Shown here: in pieces, positions 50,090 to 58,470 of the stretch | How the letters are laid out: each line of letters starts with the position of its first letter | Numbering within the stretch: position 1 is the first letter of the stretch | Source of the DNA: Paenibacillus glycanilyticus | Lineage (GTDB): Bacteria > Bacillota > Bacilli > Paenibacillales > Paenibacillaceae | Direction of reading: 5' to 3' | Length of the DNA stretch: 64,000 bases | NCBI RefSeq assembly: GCF_023715145.1 | Contig: NZ_JAMBNP010000001.1 | Location: forward strand, 434,001-498,000 | The notes under the pieces: generated by a model | Database searches by the model: none | Told to the model about the DNA's origin: nothing | Seen by the model: the letters and a program-made list of their open reading frames with translations, nothing else | Program-made: the position numbers and the translations under genes

Positions 50090-50306
50090 GGTACAACCTC
50101 CTTAGAGATAGTTTTTAAGCTTCCAAAAATAGTAACGAATAATCAGTTTAAGTATATCAGTTCAGCCTTTTCACCAGTAGTACTGAAAAAAACTTCATCT
50201 AGTTACTTTGATGTAAGTAAATCATTTATTTCAAACCATATGGAATCCACTCTCTTACAAAACTAGTTGTAATTTCTGCATCAGCCATGAATATTGCCGC
50301 ATGATA

Positions 50307-50692
50307 TTACTGCGTGATTCCGGTCTCTTCAATTTCCATCTTCACATTCACTTTTACGTTTAACAATCCATATTCTCTTTTCCACTTCTCTTCATTCCAA
50401 TTTCTCGTCTTGCTCCTAACGAAATCTCCCAAACCAAGCGGGTCGATACCTTCTGTCTGAAACTTTTCAGAGCTGAAACTTTTCTCCAGCACTTCCTTAG
50501 CTTTTCCGTCAACAACAGCCAAATACATCCGGCGAGAAGCTTGTGCGTCGCGCAATACAATATCCAGCTCGCTCCGCACCCCTTTTGATGCCAGCTCTTC
50601 CGATTAAAACCACTGAAAGCTTTTCCGCGTTGAGGGGTCTGTCCAATCGCTTATCCATTTGTTCCGTCCCCCCGACGCTTGTATGGCCGACC
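50307..50692 (-). pseudogene. Frameshifted, internally deleted Ger(x)C germination protein gene
   Basis: Reading down the minus strand, one frame gives EQMDKRLDRPLNAEKLSVVL-I and another continues EELASKGVRSELDIVLRDAQ and ASRRMYLAVVDGKAKEVLE; a single missing base near 50600 explains the change. Then the protein jumps from the N-terminal region straight to GIDPLGLGDFVRSKTRNW and LLNVKVNVKMEIEETG, the C-terminal signature of GerAC-type proteins, so the middle domain is gone. The signal peptide and gerA/gerB partners are also missing. A second, different GerC relic lies at 12.7 kb. Confidence 0.75.
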
Positions 50693-50746
50693 TTCGAGAG
50701 TAATAAGGAATGAGCCCGGTTATCCGAGCCCATTCCATAAAGGTTA

Positions 50747-51175
50747 CTAATCGACGACGTTCGAGATGACCTCAATATTACCTCTAGTCGCTTTCGCGTA
50801 AGGACATACCTTATGCGCCTCATCAACGACCTCTTGTGCGATGCTGCGATCTACGCCTTTAATCGTAATGTCCAGCGTCACTGAGAGCACATAGCCGTCG
50901 TTCACATCCTTGCCGAGCGTGACGTTAGAAACAATGGAAATACCATCCGATTTGATTTTTTTCAAGCGAAGTACGGTTCCCATCGCGCCTTCAAAGCATG
51001 CCGCGAATCCTGCGGCGAATAATTGCTCCGGATTAGTTCCCTCTCCATTACCGCCTAATTCCTTTGGATATCGCAAGTCCACGTTCAGCCTGTTATCATT
51101 GGAAACAGCTTTTCCCTCTCTTCCGCCTTGAACGTTTACAGTAGCCGTGTATAGTTTCTTTTCAATTTTATTCAT
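50747..51175 (-). CDS. ohr: Organic hydroperoxide resistance protein Ohr
   Basis: About 142 residues. Ohr/OsmC fold with both peroxidatic and resolving Cys: FAACFEGAMGTV and HKVCPYAKATRG, preceded by TNPEQLFAAG. It detoxifies organic peroxides using lipoyl or thiol reductants. The ATG at 51175 is favoured since GGGAGAG lies just ahead of it and inside the alternative start at 51193. The usual OhrR (MarR) repressor gene is not adjacent. Downstream of an epoxide-hydrolase-like gene by 71 bp on the same strand. Confidence 0.93.
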   Translation of the reverse strand: MNKIEKKLYTATVNVQGGREGKAVSNDNRLNVDLRYPKELGGNGEGTNPEQLFAAGFAACFEGAMGTVLRLKKIKSDGISIVSNVTLGKDVNDGYVLSVTLDITIKGVDRSIAQEVVDEAHKVCPYAKATRGNIEVISNVVD

Positions 51176-51246
51176 TTTCGCATGCTCTCCCATTCATTAT
51201 CTTTTTATTTTGAACAGATTCAAGGAATTAATCTTCAAACTTTTCT

Positions 51247-52125
51247 TTAATTATGTTCTAACATAATCGCAGCAACTTGATCCGGAATATCTACTTGCAG
51301 CCAGTGCCCAGCAGGCAGCACATGCAATTCAGGCTTTTTCAGAAGCGTTGCCAGGTGCCGCGCGATGCCATAATTAAGATACGGATCGGTTTCGCCCCAT
51401 ATTAGTTTGACTGGGATATGAAGCTGCCACATTTTATTTATTCGTTTTGTGTTTCTTGCCAACTCATCGAAATGTTGTGATGTCATTTGCGCGAACGCCG
51501 GACCTGAGCTCGGCTGCTGCCGGAAGTTGGCGTCAATGATTGGACCGAGGAACTTCGAGTAATATTCCTTTTGCTCCTCTGTCAAATGCTCCTGAAACAG
51601 ACTTCTTTGGAAGTTAAGCACCCATGCGAATTGTTCCGGGCTGCGTAGAATGGCTTGTGTCAGGGCTTTCAGGCTAGTCGTCGCAAACAGTTCGATGAAC
51701 TCCGGATATTTGGCTGTTGGGGATTCCATGTAAAAAGCGTTTAGCAGGCAAACCGAATCGACGTGCTGCGGATATTCGATCGCATAGTTGATTGCTGCAG
51801 GACCGGAGGAATCATGCCCTACGGGCACAATCTTATCGAGCTTCAAGGCTTTCACTACCGCATGGAGATCGTCTAATTGCTGCTCGAAGCTATATTTTGC
51901 ACCTGCGGGTTTATCCGAAGCGCCAAACCCGAGGAAGTCGAACACAATTACCCGCCTACCGCCTGCTATCAGGTGAGGGACCAAATCATCGTATATATGC
52001 AGGTTATCCGGATATCCATGCATGAGGACGTAGGCTGGATCTTTACCCGCGTAGTCGCGAACATAGATGCTGCCTAATCCTCGATCGATACGATGCTCTT
52101 TAAAATTTGCATTTATTGTTTTCAT
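51247..52125 (-). CDS. Alpha/beta hydrolase with Asp nucleophile (epoxide hydrolase-like)
   Basis: 292 residues. VLMHGYPDNLHIYDDLVPHL forms the oxyanion region, the elbow is G-H-D-S-S (VGHDSSGPAAINYA), putting Asp at the nucleophile position, with an acid in IWGETDPYLNYG and His in LPAGHWLQVD. Related to haloalkane dehalogenases/epoxide hydrolases like the gene at 44.5 kb. ATG with GGGGGAAATCC ahead. Possibly co-transcribed with ohr. The 18-bp repeat at 52201 lies 76 bp upstream. Confidence 0.88.
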   Translation of the reverse strand: MKTINANFKEHRIDRGLGSIYVRDYAGKDPAYVLMHGYPDNLHIYDDLVPHLIAGGRRVIVFDFLGFGASDKPAGAKYSFEQQLDDLHAVVKALKLDKIVPVGHDSSGPAAINYAIEYPQHVDSVCLLNAFYMESPTAKYPEFIELFATTSLKALTQAILRSPEQFAWVLNFQRSLFQEHLTEEQKEYYSKFLGPIIDANFRQQPSSGPAFAQMTSQHFDELARNTKRINKMWQLHIPVKLIWGETDPYLNYGIARHLATLLKKPELHVLPAGHWLQVDIPDQVAAIMLEHN

Positions 52126-52200
52126 GGATTTCCCCCGTCCGTTTGTCTGATTCTTTTCTTAGTATGTCCTTTGTAAAAAGAACAAATATTACACCAATAT

Positions 52201-52363
52201 TAGTCTCATATGCCCGTATTGATCGGATAACAATCGACGATGCTTATTGACTTCACCGACGTCGAAACGTACTTATTATTTGGTAATTAGGATATCCGTT
52301 TCACCTCCATCCTCCTTGCGTGCTTGATTGGTTATAAGCATATAATAGTCTCATATGCCCGTA
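52201..52363. repeat. 18-bp exact direct repeats 145 bp apart
   Basis: TAGTCTCATATGCCCGTA occurs at 52201-52218 and 52346-52363. No gene lies between. They may be regulator sites for the hydrolase gene or scars of the rearrangement that broke the neighbouring OYE gene. Confidence 0.6.
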
Positions 52364-52407
52364 AATGCAAATGGTTACTTTTTCTATCCGGCGAAGTTCC
52401 TGTTGGC

Positions 52408-52903
52408 TTAAATTTGATCATTCAACGCATCAAGCCGTGCATAGGGGCTGCCGTCATTCGCGGAACCAAGAACATCCGCTTCGAGAACGACCGAGCCGAC
52501 GGAAATCGTTGGTCTGCCCGTTACCTTCTTCACCCATCCCGCCTCAAGTCTGAGCCCTCGAACTCCGGTTCCCAGAATCGGCGAGTCGAGCAATGAAACA
52601 TATCCACGCCTGCATGCGCCAGCGGCGTCAACCATTGCGCGAGCTGATCCGCGTATCGACAAGCTTCGCGTCGTAGTTGTCCGCCTTCCACTGCGATATG
52701 CGAAGCACGATCGGAAAATCCGGGCCGACCGCTTTAAGGCAAGCCTGGATGACCTTCTCTGCGAAACGGTTGCGTGCCGACAAATCGCCGCCGTAGCGGT
52801 CCGTGCGGCGATTTGTTTTTGACCAGAAGAACTGATCGATCAAGCAACCGCGAGCGCCATGAAGCTCGATTCCGTCGAACCCGAGGCGTTTCGCGTGTTG
52901 CAA
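52408..52903 (-). pseudogene. Broken old-yellow-enzyme (NADH:flavin oxidoreductase) gene
   Basis: Three frames join into one OYE C-terminal half: AKRLGFDGIELHGARGCLID and KTNRRTDRYGGDLSARNRF in one frame; ADQLAQWLTPLAHAGVDMFH and EPEFEGS in the second; LRLEAGWVKKVTGRPTISVG to ARLDALNDQ in the third. The N-terminal half, with flavin-binding start, is absent beyond about 52910. Two frameshifts plus truncation mean no function. An intact OYE (namA) stands at 21 kb. Confidence 0.85.
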
Positions 52904-52986
52904 TAAAGTCCCAAGTTAGCTTAAACAACCACTCCAAAAAATTATTGGATAACACCTCATTTATGTACCTTTTCTAACTAAATATC

Positions 52987-53030
52987 AAACAGGGATGTTC
53001 TCTATCTCAGATAGAAAACATCCCTGTTTT
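52987..53030. terminator. Terminator of the collagen-like protein gene
   Basis: AAACAGGGATGTT / AACATCCCTGTTT, perfect 13-bp stem with further inner TCTAT/ATAGA pairing, 67 bp after the stop. Confidence 0.8.
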
Positions 53031-53096
53031 ACCGTTCTACTAAGCAACTATATTCGTATCGTAGAAGCAAAGGATCCTTATGAAGATTTTTACCCT

Positions 53097-54110
53097 CTAC
53101 GCAATCTGCATAATAACCAGATGTGCAGAATCCGACCTGGTCCCTCCAGCTAATGGAGTGATTGTGAGTGCCGCTGCATTACCTGCGGGATTTCGAACTG
53201 TGATTACTGAATTAATGACCGTTGTTTGCACAAGCGCCATTCCTACTATTTGAGAAGTTCCAGTTGCACGTCCAACCACCGTATAAGCTAGGTCAGCGCC
53301 ATTAAGCGTTAAAAGCAATTGACCCGCTTCGTTTACGTTTACCTGAAACAAAACCTGATATGTGCCAATTGCAGCCAGGTTGAATGAGCTCGCATTTAAG
53401 CGAGTAATTGCTGTCCCGCTAATTGGACCGTCTTGCGGAAAACTAACGTCCGTATTAGGAGCCACAGTTGCCGCATTATCAGGAGGCATCAAGGCAAAGA
53501 AATCCGCAAAGCCTAATACACCGGTTGCGGGCCCTGCTGGTCCTGCAGGGCCCGCTGGTCCCGCTGGTCCCGTTGGACCTGTTGCTCCTGTTAGACCCGT
53601 CGCTCCAGCTGCGCCAATTGCACCTGCAAGCCCCGCTAATCCTTGGGGGCCAAGCGCGCCAATCGCTCCTGCAAGGCCTGCTGCTCCTTGGGGTCCAAGT
53701 GCTCCTGCAAGTCCTTCAGGTCCAAGTGAACCGATCGCTCCTACAAGGCCTGCTACTCCTTGGGGTCCAAGTGCTCCTGCGAGTCCTTGGGGGCCAAGCG
53801 CGCCAATCGCTCCTGCAAGGCCTGCTGCTCCTTGGGGTCCAAGTGCTCCTGCAAGTCCTTCAGGTCCAAGTGCGCCGATTGCTCCCACAAGTCCAGTTAA
53901 TCCTTGAGGTCCAAGAGCTCCCGCAAGTCCTTGAGGCCCAACCTCTACAATTGCTTCGGCAAGTCCACTTAATAATTGCTGTCCGTTAAGCGGGGGACAC
54001 TTTATACAAACATGCTTTCTATGCGGATGACGTTTCTTTTTCTTTCCTTTCGGATGGCATACGATATTGGGTTTTCTTTTGCACCGTTTTTTTGTATCGG
54101 AACAACTCAA
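53097..54110 (-). CDS. Collagen-like spore/exosporium surface protein (BclA-like)
   Basis: About 337 residues. TTG 54110 is the best start, 8 bp after AGGAGG; the GTG at 54119 overlaps the ribosome site. A very basic N-terminus with Cys pairs (KRCKRKPNIVCHPKGKKKKR), 46 uninterrupted Gly-X-Y triplets with a 24-residue super-repeat, then a C-terminal beta-sandwich of about 135 residues (TRLNASSFNLAAIGTYQVLF, VIMQIA) like the trimeric BclA tip. Triplets are mostly GAL, GAI, GLA and GLV, poor in proline until the final GPA run. Exosporium filament role is inferred. Confidence 0.85.
   Translation of the reverse strand: MSCSDTKKRCKRKPNIVCHPKGKKKKRHPHRKHVCIKCPPLNGQQLLSGLAEAIVEVGPQGLAGALGPQGLTGLVGAIGALGPEGLAGALGPQGAAGLAGAIGALGPQGLAGALGPQGVAGLVGAIGSLGPEGLAGALGPQGAAGLAGAIGALGPQGLAGLAGAIGAAGATGLTGATGPTGPAGPAGPAGPAGPATGVLGFADFFALMPPDNAATVAPNTDVSFPQDGPISGTAITRLNASSFNLAAIGTYQVLFQVNVNEAGQLLLTLNGADLAYTVVGRATGTSQIVGMALVQTTVINSVITVRNPAGNAAALTITPLAGGTRSDSAHLVIMQIA
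53634..53912 (-). repeat. 72-bp tandem repeats coding the collagen-like super-repeat
   Basis: Nearly four copies of a 72-bp unit (24 residues: G-PQ-G-xx-G-LV/LA-G-AI-G-AL-G-PE/PQ-G-LA-G-AL). Alternate units are more alike (PEG with LVG; PQG with LAG), so the array probably grew by doubling of a 144-bp pair. Confidence 0.8.
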
Positions 54111-54242
54111 CCATGACACCTCCTATAAAGATTGTACAGTGTACGTGAGTTGTTTTTCTTCAGCATGGACGAATAGCTACCTATTGACTAGACTAGAATC
54201 TATTTATAGAAAAATGGGTGAATGATATGGAGGTTCATGTCA

Positions 54243-56078
54243 CTATCCATTTAAGGCTACCGATTCCGCCTCGTAGGCCGAGCTGCCGTCCTTTGCGCCT
54301 GAAAAACTACTATATTGCGGCATTCCTTCAGACTTCCAATCCAAATAGACCGTGTATTCTTCTTCCTCTACTCCATATAACGGGATGAATCTTACTTGGC
54401 TGTCTCGATCATCATCGACGGCAAATTCCAACTGCTCCGTTGGAAGTTTAATGAGTTTCTCGAGGAGATTACTCTCGAGAACACCCTCCGGCAGACGATC
54501 CTGCCCAACCATAGCGAGCAAAATGCTGCCGTACATGACCGCCGATACGCCTTCGGAGCCTTGAAGAGGAACTAGAGACAAGCCGGCATCGATATGGATA
54601 TCGATGATATCGCAATCCTCAAAAATGCGCTCAATAACGATATATCCGTTGTCTTCTATTAAATTAATAGGAACGGAATTAATTTTTACCGCTTTAACGG
54701 CTTTTTTCTTCAGTAATAGTTTTAGTGGCGTAGGACTGGCAGCTTTGATGTCGAGTCTAGATATCGGTCTGTCGGGGAATTCGCTGTTTTGAGAGATGAC
54801 CACATTCTGCTCTCTCCATATAACCGTTGAAGAAATAAAAGCATTAAGCATGATCGTGCCTTCGCTTTTAAACCAGATGTTTTTCTGCAGCTCACTCATT
54901 GCTTCGATTCCGGACGCGGTACAGCACCAGAAAGAGTCATAGGGATCACTAAATTTCTTGACCGCACGGCTGCCCATAGGCTGATGATATTGAGAGAGTC
55001 CTGTTTTCGCACTCGCGCTATTCAGTATCGCGTTATATTTCAGCGTCTCCAGATGATCCAGATATTCAATCGACCCGGACCAACCAAGCAATCTCTCCAG
55101 AATCCTCTCCGTATTGTGGGCACAACAGCTTTCGCTTTCTCCACCGGTTAACGCATCCCCTAGCTTACCGTGACCTCCCCAATGCTCCGACTTCTCGGAT
55201 ACGCCGCCTTTAACATAAGCTGTAGCCTTTGAGCTGTTATTACCGTTGGCAAAGGTCCTTCCCTGCAAAAACGAATAGAAATTCAAGGCCATCTCCTTGT
55301 ATTTCGCCTCTCCGCTGATGGAATACCGGTGCATAGAAGCAATGACCATGGGAAGGTGCGTGTTGGCGTGCAGATTCTCAAGCACGTCGTGTCCAGAACC
55401 AAGCTGATCGACAAAATAGGTCCTGTCAAACCGGTTCGCCAGCTCCAACAGTCGGGAATCCCCTGTCAATTCGTACAAGGTGTAGACAGTATCGCCGATC
55501 CCCCCGAACTCATTCGCTGGATTCACTTTCGTGCACCGGAGAATTCCGTCGATTTTCCAGTATGAGAGCTTGGAGAATCGATGATGAATATAAAGGGCTA
55601 GATTTAAGGCAAGAGTCAATGACTTGGAGCTGCCCAAATAGAGATAACCATCGACCAGACCTTGCATAATTTTGTGAAGGGTATAATAAGGCGCCCATAC
55701 ATTTCGATTTTCTTCGAATTCCAAAATATCCAGTTTTCCCTCTTCGAACGCGCTTAGATAACCGTTTGGCTGCGCGCATAATCCCATCATGCCGATAATC
55801 TCAAAAGCTTTATTCGCCAACAGCTTGTCTCCATCAGCATTGGAGAATTTCGCGCACGCTGAAAGGAAATGACCTGCAAAATGCCCTCTTAGTCCGCAGT
55901 GAATGTCTTCCCATCCACCCAAGGGCTCGGCGTTCGAGGGAATACCTGCATTGAGCTTAAAGGTATGCATGAGGCGATCCACGTCAAATTCAATGAGATA
56001 TTTTTTTGCGAGTTCTCTTCGACTAGCAAACACTTTGTCAGTCAGTTTGACTTCATCTAAGTTAAAATTGCCTAGCAT
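54243..56078 (-). CDS. GH127 beta-L-arabinofuranosidase
   Basis: About 611 residues; ATG 56078 with AGAGGTG 6 bp ahead. No signal peptide. Catalytic features of GH127 are all visible: Glu and Cys of G-E-S-E-S-C-C (about 316 and 318) and the tandem Cys of FWCCTASG (about 385-386), which build the zinc-thiolate site with a Cys nucleophile. Also LGGWEDIHCGLRGHFAGHFL and WAPYYTLHKIMQGLVDGY of the toroid. Removes L-arabinofuranose from plant hydroxyproline-rich glycans or arabinan fragments, here inside the cell. Divergent AraC regulator and a cre site lie upstream. Confidence 0.92.
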   Translation of the reverse strand: MLGNFNLDEVKLTDKVFASRRELAKKYLIEFDVDRLMHTFKLNAGIPSNAEPLGGWEDIHCGLRGHFAGHFLSACAKFSNADGDKLLANKAFEIIGMMGLCAQPNGYLSAFEEGKLDILEFEENRNVWAPYYTLHKIMQGLVDGYLYLGSSKSLTLALNLALYIHHRFSKLSYWKIDGILRCTKVNPANEFGGIGDTVYTLYELTGDSRLLELANRFDRTYFVDQLGSGHDVLENLHANTHLPMVIASMHRYSISGEAKYKEMALNFYSFLQGRTFANGNNSSKATAYVKGGVSEKSEHWGGHGKLGDALTGGESESCCAHNTERILERLLGWSGSIEYLDHLETLKYNAILNSASAKTGLSQYHQPMGSRAVKKFSDPYDSFWCCTASGIEAMSELQKNIWFKSEGTIMLNAFISSTVIWREQNVVISQNSEFPDRPISRLDIKAASPTPLKLLLKKKAVKAVKINSVPINLIEDNGYIVIERIFEDCDIIDIHIDAGLSLVPLQGSEGVSAVMYGSILLAMVGQDRLPEGVLESNLLEKLIKLPTEQLEFAVDDDRDSQVRFIPLYGVEEEEYTVYLDWKSEGMPQYSSFSGAKDGSSAYEAESVALNG

Positions 56079-56107
56079 AGCAAGCACCTCTTTCTTTCGG
56101 TTTCTGA

Positions 56108-56121
56108 TGTAAGCGCTAACT
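56108..56121 (-). promoter_or_regulatory. cre site before the GH127 gene
   Basis: TGTAAGCGCTAACT matches the cre consensus TGWAANCGNTNWCA at 13 of 14 positions; 29 bp upstream of the start codon. Confidence 0.75.
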
Positions 56122-56265
56122 CTATTTTATAGCGGATACTCCACTATTTGAATTCACACACTTTGGATTGCATATATTATTTTTGGGTTTTCAATACTAG
56201 TAGACATCTCCAATAAAGACAACTTACAATTAGCAATATCACTGACAATGAAGGAGATTGAAACT

Positions 56266-57126
56266 GTGAATAATTTAAAATTACGGTTTGATCAAATTCT
56301 AACCATACAAGAATTTGGATTTCACACGACAAGTAGCCAGTACGCGCATCCGAGTCGAAGGCTTGACTGGGATGTCTTTCTCTATGTCGCTGAGGGCCAC
56401 ATGGAAGTATGGGAAGACGACATTGAGTATGTTATCAAAAAAGGGCAGTTCCTGTTTTTGAGAAGCGGACTAGCTCACTGGGGAGAGCCAAAAACGCCAG
56501 CGGGCACATCCTGGTATTGGAGTCATTTTATCGGTCATTCGAATATGGAGGCTTTGCAGGAATTGAATATCAATATGAATTCCTCTCCAGCCGTCTTGAA
56601 CTCTCAAGAAGGATATCGGAAGTTCATCACTCTGCCCAAACATGGAACGCTACCTCAGCCTAAAATAATGGAAAATAGACTGGCTGCCCTCGTTCAATTG
56701 TTTCATTCAAGCGACCCTTTCCGGACAATTACCCTGAGCTTGCAATCCATGGAGATGTATATGAACCTATACAAAGATTCCATGCAAGAACACCAGCCAA
56801 CCAAATCCGACCGTACGGTACAGCGGATTATTGATTACCTCGAGCATAAGATCTGCTATGACATAGATTCCAAGGAGCTTGCGGCTAGTCTCGATATGAA
56901 TTACAGCTACCTGTGCGAAATCTTCAAGCAGAAAACCGGTAACACGATTAACCAGTACAACGCCCGGCTGTTCATGAATAAAGCAATCGGACTGATGAAG
57001 GATTCGCATCGAAATGTATCGGAGATCAGCGAGCTGCTCGGGTTTAAAAACCCCTTTTATTTCAGCAGGGTATTTAGCAAGCATATTGGTTGCTCTCCAT
57101 CGGAATACATGAGCCGGATTTATTGA
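56266..57126 (+). CDS. AraC-family regulator of the GH127 gene
   Basis: About 286 residues; GTG 56266 with AAGGAG 9 bp ahead is preferred to the ATG at 56248, which carries that ribosome site inside its codons. N-terminal cupin/AraC-binding domain (LYVAEGHMEVWEDDIEYVIK), C-terminal double helix-turn-helix (SKELAASLDMNYSYLCEIFK; VSEISELLGFKNPFYFSRVF). Divergent from the arabinofuranosidase gene, so presumably its sugar-responsive activator. Confidence 0.9.
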   Translation: MNNLKLRFDQILTIQEFGFHTTSSQYAHPSRRLDWDVFLYVAEGHMEVWEDDIEYVIKKGQFLFLRSGLAHWGEPKTPAGTSWYWSHFIGHSNMEALQELNINMNSSPAVLNSQEGYRKFITLPKHGTLPQPKIMENRLAALVQLFHSSDPFRTITLSLQSMEMYMNLYKDSMQEHQPTKSDRTVQRIIDYLEHKICYDIDSKELAASLDMNYSYLCEIFKQKTGNTINQYNARLFMNKAIGLMKDSHRNVSEISELLGFKNPFYFSRVFSKHIGCSPSEYMSRIY

Positions 57127-57238
57127 CCGATGTATTCAGCGGCCGCAGTGTTAAGCAAGACAAGTATCGGATGTACTCGGCAACGTATCACAAGCGGTAC
57201 ACGAATAAATGCTTCGCAACTAGAAAGGATGGCTTATC

Positions 57239-58465
57239 TTGCATGTAAAAGGCTCGTCCGTGCTCCATAACCGCTCGTTCTTGCGCTTATGGATCGCACG
57301 GATTTTCTCAGCTAGTGCTTTTCAAATCTTGTCCGTCACTATCGGTTGGCAAATGTACGATCTGACGGGCAGCGCCTTTAAGCTCGGCCTCGTCGGCCTG
57401 GCTCAGTTCTTGCCCATGCTGCTGCTGACTCTGCCGGCGGGGCAGACTGCGGACCGCTACGATCGCCGTTCTATCGTCTATCTTTGCCAACTGATAGAGA
57501 GCGCCGTCGTCGTCCTGCTCGTCATCGGCAGCTTGCAGGGCTGGCTGGATGCCATTCATTTGTTAATTGCCGCCGCCCTTCTTGGCGCTTGCCGTACCTT
57601 TGAAGGACCGGCTTCAGCCGCGCTAATTCCGGATATCGTGGACCGCGAGCAATTGCCTAAAGCAGCAGCCTGGTCCGCTTCGGCGATGCAGACGGCAATG
57701 ATTGTCGGCCCGGCACTCGGAGGCGTACTTGTCATCTGGGGCGTTTCTTTTGCGTACATGACCACGTTGATCGCGCTCCTGGTATCGGCCATACTGATCT
57801 TCTTCGTCAAGACCGTTCACTTTGTGAAGAAGCTGGATTCCATCAACATGGACACCTTCTTCAGCGGAATACGGTTCGTATTCGCACGCAAAATCATCCT
57901 CGGCACCATCTCGCTTGACCTGTTCGCCGTTCTGCTTGGCGGCGCGACTGCGTTGCTGCCTATCTTTGCAGAGGATATTCTTAAGACCGGTTCGCTTGGT
58001 CTTGGCCTGCTTCGTTCCGCGCCGGCAGTCGGCGCGATCGTCGTTTCTCTTATTCTAACGCGTTATTCGGTTGAGAAGGCTATTGGCAAGACGCTGTTTG
58101 CCTCTCTCGTGATTTTCGCATTAGCGACGATCTTGTTCGGACTCTCCCGTAATTTATGGCTATCTCTCTTCGCGTTGTTTCTCACCGGCGCTTCCGACGT
58201 CGTCAGCGTTGTTATCCGTTCGACGCTCGTACAGGTTAACACGCCCCAGGAGATGCAGGGCCGCGTTAATGCCGTCAATTCGCTGTTCATTGGCACATCG
58301 AATCAGCTTGGGGAATTCGAATCCGGCACGATGGCCGGACTCGTTGGCGCCGTACCAGCGACCATTATCGGCGGCATTGGGACACTAGCCGTCGCCGTCA
58401 TCTGGATGTATGGGCTTTTCCCTGTTCTTCGTAATCAGAACAAGTACGCGGTAGAAGAAGGGTAA
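57239..58465 (+). CDS. MFS transporter (MFS_3/enterobactin-exporter-like)
   Basis: 408 residues, TTG start with AAAGGATG ahead. Ten to twelve hydrophobic helices. NRSFLRLWIARIFSASAFQI at the start, PAGQTADRYDRRSIVYLCQL in loop 2-3 and VNTPQEMQGRVNAVNSLFIG near the C-terminus are typical of the MFS_3 group (EntS-like exporters, macrolide pumps). Substrate unknown. Ends 5 bp from the convergent PspA-like gene with no terminator visible in the gap. Confidence 0.9.
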   Translation: MHVKGSSVLHNRSFLRLWIARIFSASAFQILSVTIGWQMYDLTGSAFKLGLVGLAQFLPMLLLTLPAGQTADRYDRRSIVYLCQLIESAVVVLLVIGSLQGWLDAIHLLIAAALLGACRTFEGPASAALIPDIVDREQLPKAAAWSASAMQTAMIVGPALGGVLVIWGVSFAYMTTLIALLVSAILIFFVKTVHFVKKLDSINMDTFFSGIRFVFARKIILGTISLDLFAVLLGGATALLPIFAEDILKTGSLGLGLLRSAPAVGAIVVSLILTRYSVEKAIGKTLFASLVIFALATILFGLSRNLWLSLFALFLTGASDVVSVVIRSTLVQVNTPQEMQGRVNAVNSLFIGTSNQLGEFESGTMAGLVGAVPATIIGGIGTLAVAVIWMYGLFPVLRNQNKYAVEEG

Positions 58466-58470
58466 GCATG

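Noticed and set aside
53526..53939. Tandem repeats as a possible CRISPR array
   Set aside because: Units are contiguous, coding and of 72 bp without unique spacers; no cas genes nearby.
53362..53989. Long plus-strand open frames (proline-rich and leucine/valine-rich) opposite the collagen-like gene
   Set aside because: They are reflections of the GC-rich 72-bp repeat on the other strand; no ribosome site, and the minus-strand frame has a signature fold at both ends.
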